Shown piece after piece: positions 35,906 through 44,639 of a stretch of DNA of 64,000 bases; position 1 is the stretch's first letter; each line of letters begins with the position of its first letter. Under the pieces are notes generated by a model, which was not told the DNA's origin, searched no databases, and saw only the letters and a program-made list of their open reading frames with translations. The stretch covers positions 868,001 through 932,000 of the forward strand of contig NZ_CP049258.1 in NCBI RefSeq assembly GCF_011046735.1, in the 5' to 3' direction. Position numbers and translations under genes: made by a program. The stretch comes from Nordella sp. HKS 07 (GTDB lineage Bacteria; Pseudomonadota; Alphaproteobacteria; Rhizobiales; Aestuariivirgaceae).

Positions 35906-36900
35906 CCTTTTTGCCAAAGACCATGCGCGGCGTGATCGCCAGGACCAAGGGCGGTCCTGAAGCGCTGTCGGTCGATACCTTCCCGGTGCCAGAGCCCAGG
36001 CCGGGCGAGGTTCTGATCAAGGTCGTTTATGCCGGCGTGTGCCGGCCCGACATCATGCAGCGCCGCGGTATCTTCTCGCCGCCGCCCGGCGCTTCCGAGA
36101 TATTGGGCCTCGAAGTGGCCGGCACGGTCGTCGCCTGCGGCGCCGAGGTCCATGATCTCAAGGTCGGCAACCGTGTGGCCGCTCTGCTCTCGGGCGGCGG
36201 CTATGCGCAATATGCCGTGGCCGATGCGCGCTGCTGCCTCAAGCTGCCGGGCTTTCTCGGCGAGCGCGAATGCGCCGCTTTGCCCGAGGCCTTGTTCACC
36301 ATCTGGCACAATCTCTTCGAGCTCGGCCGCCTCAGCTGCGGCGAGGCGGTGCTGATCCATGGCGGCGCCAGCGGCAACGGAACCATCGCCATCCAGCTCG
36401 CCAATGCCATTGGCGCCACCGTCTTCGCCACCGCCGGCACCAAGGAGAAGGCGACCTTTCTGCACAAGCTCGGCTGCGCCCATCCGATCGTCTATCGCGA
36501 CCAGGATTTCGTCTCGGTGATCGGCGAGGCCAGAGGCGAGCGCGGCGTCGATGTCGTGCTCGACATCGTCGGCGGCTCCTATATGCCGCGCAATCTCGCG
36601 GCTCTGGGCCCCGGTGGACGCCATGTGAGCCTCGCTTTCATGGAAAGCGCCAACATCACGCTCGATTTCACCGTCGTGATGCGCAAGAGCCTGACGCTGA
36701 CTTCATCGACGCTGCGGCCGAAATCAGCCGACGAGAAGGCCCGCCTCAAGCGTGCCCTCGAGCGTCATGTCTGGCCGCTCGTCGAGACAGGTCGCGTACG
36801 CCCGGTCATCCATGCCGAACTGCCGCTCGCCGAAGCGGCGGAAGCCCATCGCATCCTTGAAGCCTCCGAACAGGTCGGCAAAGTGGTGCTGCGCTGCTGA
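35902..36900 (+). CDS. quinone oxidoreductase / medium-chain dehydrogenase-reductase
   Basis: 332 aa NAD(P)H-dependent oxidoreductase of the QOR branch. The N-terminal GroES-like fold shows EVLIKVVYAGVCRPDIMQRR, and the Rossmann domain shows AVLIHGGASGNGTIAIQLA and ATVFATAGTKEKATFLHKLG. No structural zinc loop is visible. The ATG at 35902 overlaps the ArgE stop (ATGA); an ATG at 35890 is in frame but less likely. Translationally coupled member of the catabolic cluster. Confidence 0.85.
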   Translation: MTFLPKTMRGVIARTKGGPEALSVDTFPVPEPRPGEVLIKVVYAGVCRPDIMQRRGIFSPPPGASEILGLEVAGTVVACGAEVHDLKVGNRVAALLSGGGYAQYAVADARCCLKLPGFLGERECAALPEALFTIWHNLFELGRLSCGEAVLIHGGASGNGTIAIQLANAIGATVFATAGTKEKATFLHKLGCAHPIVYRDQDFVSVIGEARGERGVDVVLDIVGGSYMPRNLAALGPGGRHVSLAFMESANITLDFTVVMRKSLTLTSSTLRPKSADEKARLKRALERHVWPLVETGRVRPVIHAELPLAEAAEAHRILEASEQVGKVVLRC

Positions 36901-36943
36901 GAGAAAACAATCCGCTTCAACCCTTCTGAGATGAGGAAACTCC

Positions 36944-37363
36944 ATGATCCATAAGCGCATCCGCCCCTTCAACACGAAGCAGACCTATCCCGAGCAGAAG
37001 CTTGACAACGATCTTTCGCAAGGCGTCGTCGCGCGCGGCACGATGGTGTTTCTGCGCGGCCAGGTCGCGCAGGATCTCGATACGCGCGAAAGCCTGCATG
37101 TCGGCGATGCCGCGCTGCAGACGCGCAAGACGATGGAGAACATCAAGATGCTTCTCGAGGAAGCCGGCAGCGAGCTCTCGCATATCTGCCGGATCGTCGT
37201 TTATCTGACCGACATCCGCTATCGCGAAGCCGTCTATCGCGAGATGGGCGTGTGGCTCAAAGGCGTCTTCCCCTGCTCCACCGGCCTCGTTGTGCCGGCC
37301 TTGGCCCGCCCCGAATGGGTGGTCGAGATCGAAGTGACCGCCGTCATTCCCGACAAGACCTGA
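36944..37363 (+). CDS. RidA/YjgF family protein
   Basis: 139 aa. The family core is visible: MVFLRGQVAQDLD, QTRKTMENIKMLLEEAGSEL, RIVVYLTDIRYREAVYREMG and STGLVVPALARPEWVVEIEV, with the Arg-Glu region typical of enamine/imine deaminases. RidA-like proteins in catabolic operons hydrolyse reactive enamine or aminoacrylate intermediates (for example RutC), which suggests that the pathway here passes through an unstable amine. GGAAAC precedes the ATG; 43 nt gap after the quinone oxidoreductase. Confidence 0.85.
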   Translation: MIHKRIRPFNTKQTYPEQKLDNDLSQGVVARGTMVFLRGQVAQDLDTRESLHVGDAALQTRKTMENIKMLLEEAGSELSHICRIVVYLTDIRYREAVYREMGVWLKGVFPCSTGLVVPALARPEWVVEIEVTAVIPDKT

Positions 37364-37375
37364 GGTGCCGCCGTC

Positions 37376-38053
37376 ATGACCTTCTCGATCTCCGCCCGCT
37401 GCCGGCGCACCGGCATGTTCGGTATCGCGGTCTCCTCCTCGAGCCCTTGTGTGGCGGCGCGTTGCGCCCATGCCCGCGCCGGCGTCGGCGCCGTCGCCAC
37501 CCAGAATATCACCGACCCGACACTAGGGCCCAAAGGTCTCGATCTGCTCGCCTCGGGCCTCTCGGCGCCTGAGGCTTTGGCGAAGCTCAAGGCGACGGCC
37601 CCTCATCTCGACTACCGCCAACTGGCCCTCGTCGACCGCCAGGGCGGCACCGCCTCCTTCTCCGGAGCGAAGACGCTGGGCACCCACCGCATCAAGGAAG
37701 CGCCCAATGTCGTGGCGGCCGGCAACCTGCTGAAGGATCCGCAGGTGCCCGACCACATGGTCGAGGCCTTTCTCGCCGACGAACAGGCCGCGCTGGGCGA
37801 CCGGCTCATCGCCGCCATGCAGGCTGCCCTCGCCGCGGGCGGCGAGGAAGGCCCGGTCCATTCGGTCGGCATGCTGCTGGTGCGCGACGTCGCCTGGCCG
37901 GTTGCCGATCTGCGCGTCGACTGGCACGAGACCGACCCCATCGGCGAACTGGCAAGACTTTGGGCACTGTGGCAACCGCAGATGGACGCCTATGTGACCC
38001 GCGCCCTCGACCCGTCTACCGCCCCTTCCTATGGGGTTCCCGGCGACCAATAG
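37376..38053 (+). CDS. DUF1028 family protein (putative Ntn-type hydrolase)
   Basis: 225 aa. The N-terminus MTFSISARCRRTGMFGIAVS and GVGAVATQNITDPTLGPKGL are diagnostic of DUF1028, a family with an Ntn-hydrolase-like fold often encoded beside RidA and amidases in nitrogen-compound catabolic operons. The exact reaction is not established. It follows RidA by 12 nt and therefore belongs to the same transcript. Confidence 0.85.
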   Translation: MTFSISARCRRTGMFGIAVSSSSPCVAARCAHARAGVGAVATQNITDPTLGPKGLDLLASGLSAPEALAKLKATAPHLDYRQLALVDRQGGTASFSGAKTLGTHRIKEAPNVVAAGNLLKDPQVPDHMVEAFLADEQAALGDRLIAAMQAALAAGGEEGPVHSVGMLLVRDVAWPVADLRVDWHETDPIGELARLWALWQPQMDAYVTRALDPSTAPSYGVPGDQ

Positions 38054-38148
38054 AGGCAGGCGTGATACGCATTGAACAGGCCTTCAAAGGTGACATAAAC
38101 TCGTATCTCCAGCAGGAGGAGATACGTGTCCAAGTCCGGTCGAATATT

Positions 38149-39105
38149 GTGACGAAAGCCGATCCGGCGCGATCGCCGCTACGCTTTACACTGCGGCAAC
38201 TTCTATATTTCGTCGCGGCCGGCGAAACCAGGAGCGTCAAGCAAGCCGCCGAGCGGCTGAACATCTCGCAGCCTTCCATTTCAACCGCCATCGCGCAGAT
38301 CGAAGCCGAATTCGATATCCAGCTCTTTGTGCGCCATCACGCGCAAGGCTTGTCGCTGACCCCGGCCGGCGTGCGCTTCCTGCAGGCGGCCAAGACGCTC
38401 CTCGACCAGGCCGAGGAACTGCACAATGTCGCTGACGAGGTGGCGGGCTCGGTCAGCGGTCCTTTGAATATCGGCTCGTTCCGCACCTATGCGCCGCTTA
38501 TCATCTCGGAAGTCTGCAAGGGCTTCCTCGACCAGTTCCCGCGCGTCAAATTGCATGTCTCGGAAGGCGACGAGGCCTCGCTCGTCGCAAGGCTGCGCCG
38601 CGCCGAGATCAGCATTGCGGTGACCTATTCGCAGAACATTCCGGAGGATATCGATTTCGAGCCGTTAGCGAAGCTGCCGACCTATGCCCTGCTGCCGGCC
38701 GATCACGAGTTCGTGTCAAAGGCTCCGCTCCATTTGCGCGACCTTGTCGACCTGCCCTTCATCCTGCTCGACCTGCCCTTGAGCCGCGAATATTTCATGT
38801 CGCTCTTCCTGCGCGAGAATCTGGCGCCCAATATCCTCACGCGGACCGAGTATCCGGAAGCCATCCGCAGCTATGTGGCGAGTGGCTTCGGCTATTCGCT
38901 GGCGACGGCGCGGCCACGCAACAAGGCGGCCCTCAACGGCAAGCCGCTCGCTTATGTGCCGCTGGCCGGCAATTATCCTCCGATGGTGTTCGGCCTCGCA
39001 ACGCTGAAGGGACTGCGCAAGACCAGCATCACCCAGGCCTTCGAGCACCACTGCCGCAATGTGATCTCGACCAATCAGATGCCTGGCATGGCGCCGCTCG
39101 GCTGA
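38149..39105 (+). CDS. LysR family transcriptional regulator
   Basis: 318 aa from this GTG. The HTH domain (LRQLLYFVAAGETRSVKQAA, then LNISQPSISTAIAQIEAEF) begins about 13 residues in, and the substrate-binding domain follows (GPLNIGSFRTYAPLIISEVC). The start is uncertain: the frame also contains a GTG at 38062 and reaches 37960. The last third (LPFILLDLPLSREYFMSLF, VASGFGYSLATARP) is clearly related to the LysR domain of the fusion protein at 49290. Likely regulator of the HpaB cluster, in which it is embedded in the same direction. Confidence 0.85.
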   Translation: MTKADPARSPLRFTLRQLLYFVAAGETRSVKQAAERLNISQPSISTAIAQIEAEFDIQLFVRHHAQGLSLTPAGVRFLQAAKTLLDQAEELHNVADEVAGSVSGPLNIGSFRTYAPLIISEVCKGFLDQFPRVKLHVSEGDEASLVARLRRAEISIAVTYSQNIPEDIDFEPLAKLPTYALLPADHEFVSKAPLHLRDLVDLPFILLDLPLSREYFMSLFLRENLAPNILTRTEYPEAIRSYVASGFGYSLATARPRNKAALNGKPLAYVPLAGNYPPMVFGLATLKGLRKTSITQAFEHHCRNVISTNQMPGMAPLG

Positions 39106-39165
39106 CGCGCGTTGTGCATCATTCCCTTTCACTGACCAACCCACGCAATCCCCAGGAGTGCACGG

Positions 39166-39621
39166 ATGAGCCGAATATTCAGGGCTTTGATCGTCAATGG
39201 CGCCAACACCAATCTCTATGGTGTCGACCCGAGCGGCGTCTATGGCGCCAAGACATTGGCCGACATCGAGGCCGGCTGCCGCGCCGTCACCGCGACACAG
39301 GGCCTCACGCTCGATTTCCGCCAGTCGAATCACGAGGGCCAGCTGATCGACTGGATCCACGCGGCGCGCCAGAGCGAGGACGGCATCATCATCAATGCCG
39401 GCAGCCTGACTTACACATCGATCGGCCTGCTCGACGCCCTTTCCGCCTTCGCCAAGCCGGTCATCGAGGTGCATATGACCAATATCTACCGGCGCGAGCC
39501 GTTCCGGCATCACTCCTTCATCTCCAAGGCGGCGACGGGAATCATTGCAGGGTTAGGTCCTGACGGCTACGAACTGGCTGTCATGGCCATGGCACGGTTG
39601 TTGAAGAGAGAGGCGAAGTGA
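39166..39621 (+). CDS. type II 3-dehydroquinate dehydratase-like protein (divergent active site)
   Basis: 151 aa. Overall AroQ fold pattern: VNGANTNLYG, FRQSNHEGQLIDWIHAA, INAGSLTYTSIG and VIEVHMTNIYRREPFRHHS. Compared with well-known AroQ enzymes the lid-loop Arg (GRREP region) is replaced (GVDPS) and the His of the LTHTS motif is Tyr (LTYTS), while the catalytic Tyr (VYG), the Asn, the EVH His and a later Arg remain. It therefore may not be the shikimate enzyme but a paralogue acting in the catabolic cluster. The stop overlaps the next start (TGATG). Confidence 0.7.
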   Translation: MSRIFRALIVNGANTNLYGVDPSGVYGAKTLADIEAGCRAVTATQGLTLDFRQSNHEGQLIDWIHAARQSEDGIIINAGSLTYTSIGLLDALSAFAKPVIEVHMTNIYRREPFRHHSFISKAATGIIAGLGPDGYELAVMAMARLLKREAK

Positions 39622-40556
39622 TGAAGCGCGAGGCGCTGGTTTTCTATAGTCCAACCGACGATCCAACAGCCTGGCGGGACGCGCTCGCGGCCGAACTGCC
39701 CGACCTCGACTTTCGTCTGAGCGCGCAGCCGGGCGACACGTCCGAGATCCACTACGCCCTCGTCTGGAAGCCACCGACGGGCTTCTTCGCACCCTATCCT
39801 CATCTCAGGCTGGTGACCAATCTCGGCGCCGGCGTCGATGAGATCGTCGGCCGCAATGACCTGCCTGACGTCCCCATCTGCCGCCTGTCCGATCCGGGCA
39901 TGGTCCAGCTCATGACGAGCTATGTGCTCTTCGCCGTCCTGCGCTATGCCCGCGACATTCCCTCCTTCGAGCGCTCCAAGGCGCGCGGCAAATGGGAGTT
40001 CATCCATCCGCGCCCGTTCGCCGAGATCAAGGTTGGCCTTCTGGGGCTCGGCGATCTCGGCGCGGCGGCGGCAACGGCATTGGCCAATCTCGGCTTCACG
40101 GTCTCGGGCTGGAGCCGCACGCAGAAGCAGCTGGCGCATGTGAACTGCGTCTCGGGCGCCGGCGCGCTCGATGGGTTCCTTGCCGCAAATGAGATCCTCG
40201 TCTGCATGCTCCCCTTGACGCCCGAGACGCACGGGCTGCTCGACAAGAGACGGCTCGCACTGCTGCCCGAAGGCGCCAAGCTTATCAATGTCTCACGTGG
40301 CCAGGTCGTCGATGAAGCGGCCATGATCGAGGCCTTGCGCAGCCGCCGCATCGCCGAGGCGACGCTCGATGTCTTCGTCAAGGAGCCGTTGCCGGAAGGC
40401 CATCCGCTTTGGGCGCTCGACAATGTGCTGATCACGCCGCATCTCGCCAGCAACACCACCCCGGCCATCGCGGCGCGTGATGTCGCCGAGAGCATCCGGC
40501 GCATCCGCCGGGGCGAAGAGCCGCTACACCGCGTCGATCCGAAGCGGGGCTACTGA
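39621..40556 (+). CDS. D-2-hydroxyacid dehydrogenase (GhrA-type glyoxylate/hydroxypyruvate reductase)
   Basis: 311 aa NAD(P)-dependent dehydrogenase. The nucleotide motif VGLLGLGDLGAAAATAL lies in the middle, and the catalytic Arg, Glu and His are in INVSRGQVVDE, DVFVKEPLPEGHP and LITPHLAS. The N-terminal part (YALVWKPPTGFFAPYPHLRL) fits GhrA rather than SerA. The ATG at 39621 shares one base with the AroQ-like stop, so the two are translationally coupled. A truncated copy of the last 306 bp occurs at 48198-48503. Confidence 0.85.
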   Translation: MKREALVFYSPTDDPTAWRDALAAELPDLDFRLSAQPGDTSEIHYALVWKPPTGFFAPYPHLRLVTNLGAGVDEIVGRNDLPDVPICRLSDPGMVQLMTSYVLFAVLRYARDIPSFERSKARGKWEFIHPRPFAEIKVGLLGLGDLGAAAATALANLGFTVSGWSRTQKQLAHVNCVSGAGALDGFLAANEILVCMLPLTPETHGLLDKRRLALLPEGAKLINVSRGQVVDEAAMIEALRSRRIAEATLDVFVKEPLPEGHPLWALDNVLITPHLASNTTPAIAARDVAESIRRIRRGEEPLHRVDPKRGY

Positions 40557-40604
40557 GCGCTACCGTCAACCCGGCGAAGGTTGGGGCCAATTAAGTGCTC
40601 TCCA

Positions 40605-40618
40605 CCCGAATATTCGGG
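40605..40618. repeat. perfect 14 bp palindrome
   Basis: CCCGAATATTCGGG lies 50 nt after the hydroxyacid dehydrogenase stop, inside a 380 nt stretch (40557-40935) that holds no gene I can support. It may be an operator or a weak transcript end; no T-run follows. Confidence 0.45.
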
Positions 40619-40935
40619 CGTGGAATCATGAGTCCTGCTCTGAATTTACCTCCGGTTTCGGCGGCATAGCGGACATGACCGGACTTGCGGCCGGCTCGGC
40701 CTGGTCGCGGAAGTCCGTTTCTGCAAGCGGGCTCATCAATGCCGCCCACGCGCTGCGCCGCAAAACTTCTACTTCGTCTGGTTAAATAAGCCTATAAAGT
40801 CAATGTTCCCGCCAACCCTTCGGGAATAGGCAGTGGCTGCCGGCAAAGCAAATGTCCAAGAATCTGTGTCTTCATGGCTCCAGGAAAGTGAAAAGCAAGT
40901 TTGCTTTTTGGGCACTCGTCCGGACTACCACGACC

Positions 40936-41430
40936 ATGAAATACGCTTCTTTCATTGCCGCAGTTGCCAGCATATTGCTCATCTCGCCCGCAGATGCTGC
41001 CTCAGAGAGCTTCTTTGACAACTTGGCGGGAAATTGGACTGGTTCGGGAAAGGCGTATGTCAAAATATACGGTGAAATTTCAGCGAGGTGCCGGGTCTCG
41101 ATAAGGGGGACCGAGGTCGTTATCATCATGAGCGGTAGTTGTGGAATGTTGGTGTTCCGGCAACCTCTTGGATTTTCTCTTCGGAAAGCGGGCAATAACA
41201 GGTATGTCGGAACCTATACGGGCTCCAAGACTGGGCCTGCCAAACTGGAGGGTACCCTTCGCGGCAACCGACTGGTGATGACCATTAGGTGGGGAGGTCT
41301 CGTCAATGGGGACCGCACGGCACAGATGGTGCTTGAACGGACAGGCCCCAATTCCTTCGCCGAGACGGTAAATGACTCTGTAGCCGGAACGAACCGCAAC
41401 ACCGCCAATTTCGCTTTTGTCCGCGAATGA
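40936..41430 (+). CDS. exported protein of unknown function
   Basis: 164 aa from this ATG, with a signal peptide (residues 1-20, FIAAVASILLISPADA). The mature part is beta-rich (NLAGNWTGSGKAYVKIYG, then LEGTLRGNRLVMTIRWGG), like small lipocalin- or avidin-type barrels seen in rhizobial exported proteins, but I do not recognise a named family. The frame begins at 40852; the ATG used here starts the signal peptide. A short AAAAGCAAGTTTGCTTTT palindrome lies upstream (40892-40909). No clear ribosome binding site, so the start is uncertain. Confidence 0.55.
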   Translation: MKYASFIAAVASILLISPADAASESFFDNLAGNWTGSGKAYVKIYGEISARCRVSIRGTEVVIIMSGSCGMLVFRQPLGFSLRKAGNNRYVGTYTGSKTGPAKLEGTLRGNRLVMTIRWGGLVNGDRTAQMVLERTGPNSFAETVNDSVAGTNRNTANFAFVRE

Positions 41431-41446
41431 GAATGCCGCTTCGTCG

Positions 41447-41525
41447 TTCTAGTGTCCCGAATCCGAAGTTCGCCACAGCCAGCGGGACCTTGCGAGTGAA
41501 CTTCGGATTCGGAAGGACATTAGAA
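41447..41525. repeat. MITE-like palindromic element A
   Basis: Arms TTCTAGTGTCC..CGAATCCGAAGTTC and GAACTTCGGATTCGG..GGACATTAGAA pair over about 27 bp with a 2 nt bulge around a 25 nt centre. It contains no reading frame. Confidence 0.7.
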
Positions 41526-41537
41526 AGCTTAATGAAT

Positions 41538-41612
41538 CTAGTGTGCTTTTGAACGCAAGTTCCTGTCGGTGCTGGCCGCCTGATATCAGGAACTTCGCGT
41601 TCAGCACACTAG
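41538..41612. repeat. MITE-like palindromic element B
   Basis: Arms CTAGTGTGCT..TGAACGC AAGTTCCTG and CAGGAACTTCGCGTTCAGCACACTAG pair with a 2 nt bulge. It has the same CTAGTGT terminus as element A and lies 12 nt after it. The final CTAG supplies the stop codon of the oleate hydratase frame (41609-41611). Confidence 0.7.
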
Positions 41613-43178
41613 GGCCCGAGACCTAGAAACACTTTGAAAGCCGCCCACACACCCTTCGGATCGAACTGGCCCTGATAGACGGGCGGCGGCGGAGGGCCAC
41701 GCTTGAGGAGGCGGTAAATGGCCTCCCAGGCGGTGCGAGTTGAGTATTCGAAGGTGAACGCAATGTCTTTCGGAATCTCCACATACTGGCCGATGAGTCC
41801 GAGATTGGTCGCCCCCTCCGGCACTACAGGTGGCCTGTCGCCGTGCCTGCGCACCAGCCAGATGTTGTTCACATAGGGCATGTTGCAGGGAATACAGATC
41901 GATGACTTCATGATCGCGTCCGATTTCTCGAACCGAAGATGGCGCAGCAATTCCCCTAGGATCTCCTCGCCCGTGCATTGATCCATGCGTTTCTTCACGA
42001 AAGTGCCTTGGCGTTCGGGATAGAGCCCATAGCCCCACCAGACAGACGTGCCCTGGGGCTGATCGAGGATTTCCGGCTGGAGGAAGATCGAGACCGACAG
42101 CACCCACCCTGAGTCTTTCAAGGTCAGAAGCCCGCCGCTTCCGGGGTCGCTGCGGGTCAGCCTGGTCATTTGATCGATGAATTCCGTACCCGTCGTGGTG
42201 ACCGTGAATGTCACCCAGCGCGAGTCGACTATGCGGGGGGCGCCGAAGAACGCGTCCGGATTGCCAAAGCCCTTGTGCTCCTCAGCCAGGCGCTTCCACA
42301 GCGCCCAGGACCGCCCGGTGCCCACCGGCTTCGGCGCCGCGGTCATCGATCCCGCCGAAAGGTCAGCCGCCTGCGACCCGGTCGTCAACAGCACGATATC
42401 CTCCGGCGCGACGATGACCGAGGGCCGCGGCGCCCCCACGTTCGTAGTCGAGTCGGTTGACGGTTATCCGGCCGGGCGACGATTCGAAGCCGATGTCCTT
42501 GACGAAAGTGCCGGTCAAGAAGTTCACGCGGCGCGGCTCCAGCCAAGCGACCAGGGGTTTTACGAACGCTTCGTGCTGGTTGAAGGGCGAGCGCAGAACG
42601 TGCGCCATGGTCGAGAGGTCGGGGAACAAGTAGACGAAGCGGTTCATGTAGCGGCGGAATTCGACGACGCTATGCTGAGGTAGCGACCCCATGAGCGTCG
42701 ACCATAACAGCCAAAATTCCGTCTCAAAGAACTTCGGAGAGAAGAACTCCTCTATCCGCCGCCCGTCCAACCACGCTTCGGGCGTGAGCGAGAGCCGCGC
42801 GAGTGCAAAGCCGTCGCTCCAGCTCAACCCGTAACGCGGGCCATGCACGGTACGGAGGTCGCGATCGACGATGTGTGTCTGGTCGTCGAATGGGTGCTCC
42901 CTGTTGAAAGTGAAGAGTTGCTCTTTGACTGAAATCTTGGGGTTGGCTTCCGTGGGAATTGTTGCGAGCAGGTCGAAAGCACAGCGGAATTCCCTATCAA
43001 AAATAGAGCCAGGCAGGTTGTAGCCGCTCTGGGGACTGCCGTCCAAAAAGAACCCGCCGCCCAGCCGCTCATCCGCCTCGTAGATCGTGATGTCCTGCCC
43101 GGCAACGCCTGCATTCCGGATGAGCAACGCCGCCGCCGCCAATCCGCCAAACCCGCCACCGATGAGATGCGCCTTCAT
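41609..43178 (-). pseudogene. oleate hydratase (myosin-cross-reactive antigen family), one frameshift
   Basis: FAD-binding fatty acid hydratase family that adds water to the cis-9 double bond of oleate. The first part (43178 to about 42440) shows AHLIGGGFGGLAAAALLIRN and GGFFLDGSPQSGYNLPGSIF; the second part (about 42439 to 41609) shows APEDIVLLTTGSQAADLSAG, WALWKRLAEEHKGFGNP, MDQCTGEEILGELLRHL, CIPCNMPYVNN and VEIPKDIAFTFEYSTRTAWE. The two lie in different frames; deleting one base of the C5 run at 42433-42437 restores a continuous protein of about 522 aa (ERGAPRPSVIVAPED across the joint). GGAGG precedes the ATG. The stop lies in a palindromic repeat. Either a real disruption or a homopolymer error. 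Confidence 0.85.
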
Positions 43179-43588
43179 CTGCTTCCTCCCTGGAGTCCGG
43201 GTTTCGGAAGTCTTCCCGTTTCCCGCCGACCGACGCACCGCCGACCAATGCCAAATGGGACGCGACACGCTCGTCGAACAAGCAATCTAGCTCAGCAAGG
43301 ACTGTGAAGCATCCGCGCTTCCGCTCAGGGTCAAAAGCCGATTGAACAGGCCTCAGCATGAACATCATGATGCTTCAAATTTTAGGTAATGCTCATTAGA
43401 TCCTTTGACAGGAGCGCCAAACTGGCGTCTTCTGAATTCCGGGACTGGGGTCGCTCGGTCTCCATCTCCCGCATTGATGACTGCGCGAGCAATTCGGCAA
43501 CGCATTCGCCGATTCAATCAATTAGCCCACGCCAATACGACCAAAGCTGATTTCATGCGCTCATTCAACGAGAAGCTAGGAGCGAGCT

Positions 43589-44020
43589 ATGCGCACACTA
43601 TCGATCCTGTCAATCGGAGCCGTCTTATCAGTAAACTCGGCGGCGTTCGCCGGCTCCGAGATGGAACCTCTCAAAATTGCGAAAGAATGCAGTCAGTATT
43701 CCGGAGAGGCGCCAAGCTTCTGCACAGTTACCGAATCGAACGTCGCTGCGATACCCAAGGGATCCAAAATCCTCTACTACGGGCCGGTTACCGGCAGTTC
43801 GTTGTTTACCAGCAGCGCCGTGGTACTTGCGGTCGGGCCTGGAGACTCGGCTGTTGGATATTGCGTCGTCTACGATACCGCCAAGCCACCGCTTGGTCTG
43901 TGCGCATTCCACGCCGGAAGCGGATCTCTCGCCGGATTCCAGGCCATCGCCAAAGTCACAGTTGACGACAAGCAAATCTGGCATTGGGAGGGTGGCTACC
44001 TGCTTGGCAGCGCGAAGTAG
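43589..44020 (+). CDS. exported protein of unknown function
   Basis: 143 aa with a signal peptide (ILSIGAVLSVNSAAFAGS, cleavage near residue 22) and a good AGGAG six bases before the ATG. The mature part has three Cys (ECSQYSGEAPSFCTV, GYCVVYD) and beta-type segments ending in KVTVDDKQIWHWEGGY. I do not recognise the family. It is preceded by 410 nt (43179-43588) without a supportable gene and followed by 619 nt (44021-44639) in which I see no gene. Base composition of this stretch is more AT-rich than the flanks. Confidence 0.6.
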   Translation: MRTLSILSIGAVLSVNSAAFAGSEMEPLKIAKECSQYSGEAPSFCTVTESNVAAIPKGSKILYYGPVTGSSLFTSSAVVLAVGPGDSAVGYCVVYDTAKPPLGLCAFHAGSGSLAGFQAIAKVTVDDKQIWHWEGGYLLGSAK

Positions 44021-44639
44021 ATTAGACCCGCGCCAAGCCGTGCCCTGTGCACCGTCGCCAGGCAAGAGGAGTTGCGCTGCATACGCCCAAAGCGGCACCG
44101 AGACCTGGAGGTACTGGATCGGGTCAGTGAGTAGTTCCGCCATCTGGAATTTCTCGGCTCCGGCTTTTTTAGCAACCTTAGACGACGGGCGGCAGAATTC
44201 GGGGAAGGGAGTGACTTCGATGGGCTGATAGCGAGCCGGGGTTTCCTAGAGTCACGTAGAAGCTAATTGAAAAGGGAATGGTTTTTTGCCTGCTCGCCAA
44301 TGTCCGTTATGGAGTGGATCGCGGACTCAAGTCGGACATTCCGCTACTTCCGGAAAAGGGCCATGTGTGGACGGCTCCGGGCTGTCAAGGTTCTTTTGCA
44401 TGTCGCAGCGCTGGTCGTAGCAGCCATGTGTTCGGCCTTTGAGCGCGGCTCATAGGGCCGCTGGCCATAATGCCTTCCGCGGATCAGGTCCCGGTCAAAA
44501 GCTCGCATTCGACAATGCTGTGGCCCATGTGGGTTGTCCTGATCGCCGGATCGACCGGTTCTGCGTTACCTGCTGTCAGTCCTTTCCAGCCTTCACATCA
44601 CGCCGTTGCCGGCGCGATCTCGTCCAAAGTCGCCGTGCC

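Noticed and set aside
44021-44639. Short frames on both strands left of the IS110 transposase
   Set aside because: None has a start signal or recognisable domain; a minus-strand stretch near 44100-44160 looks faintly protein-like but may be a remnant.
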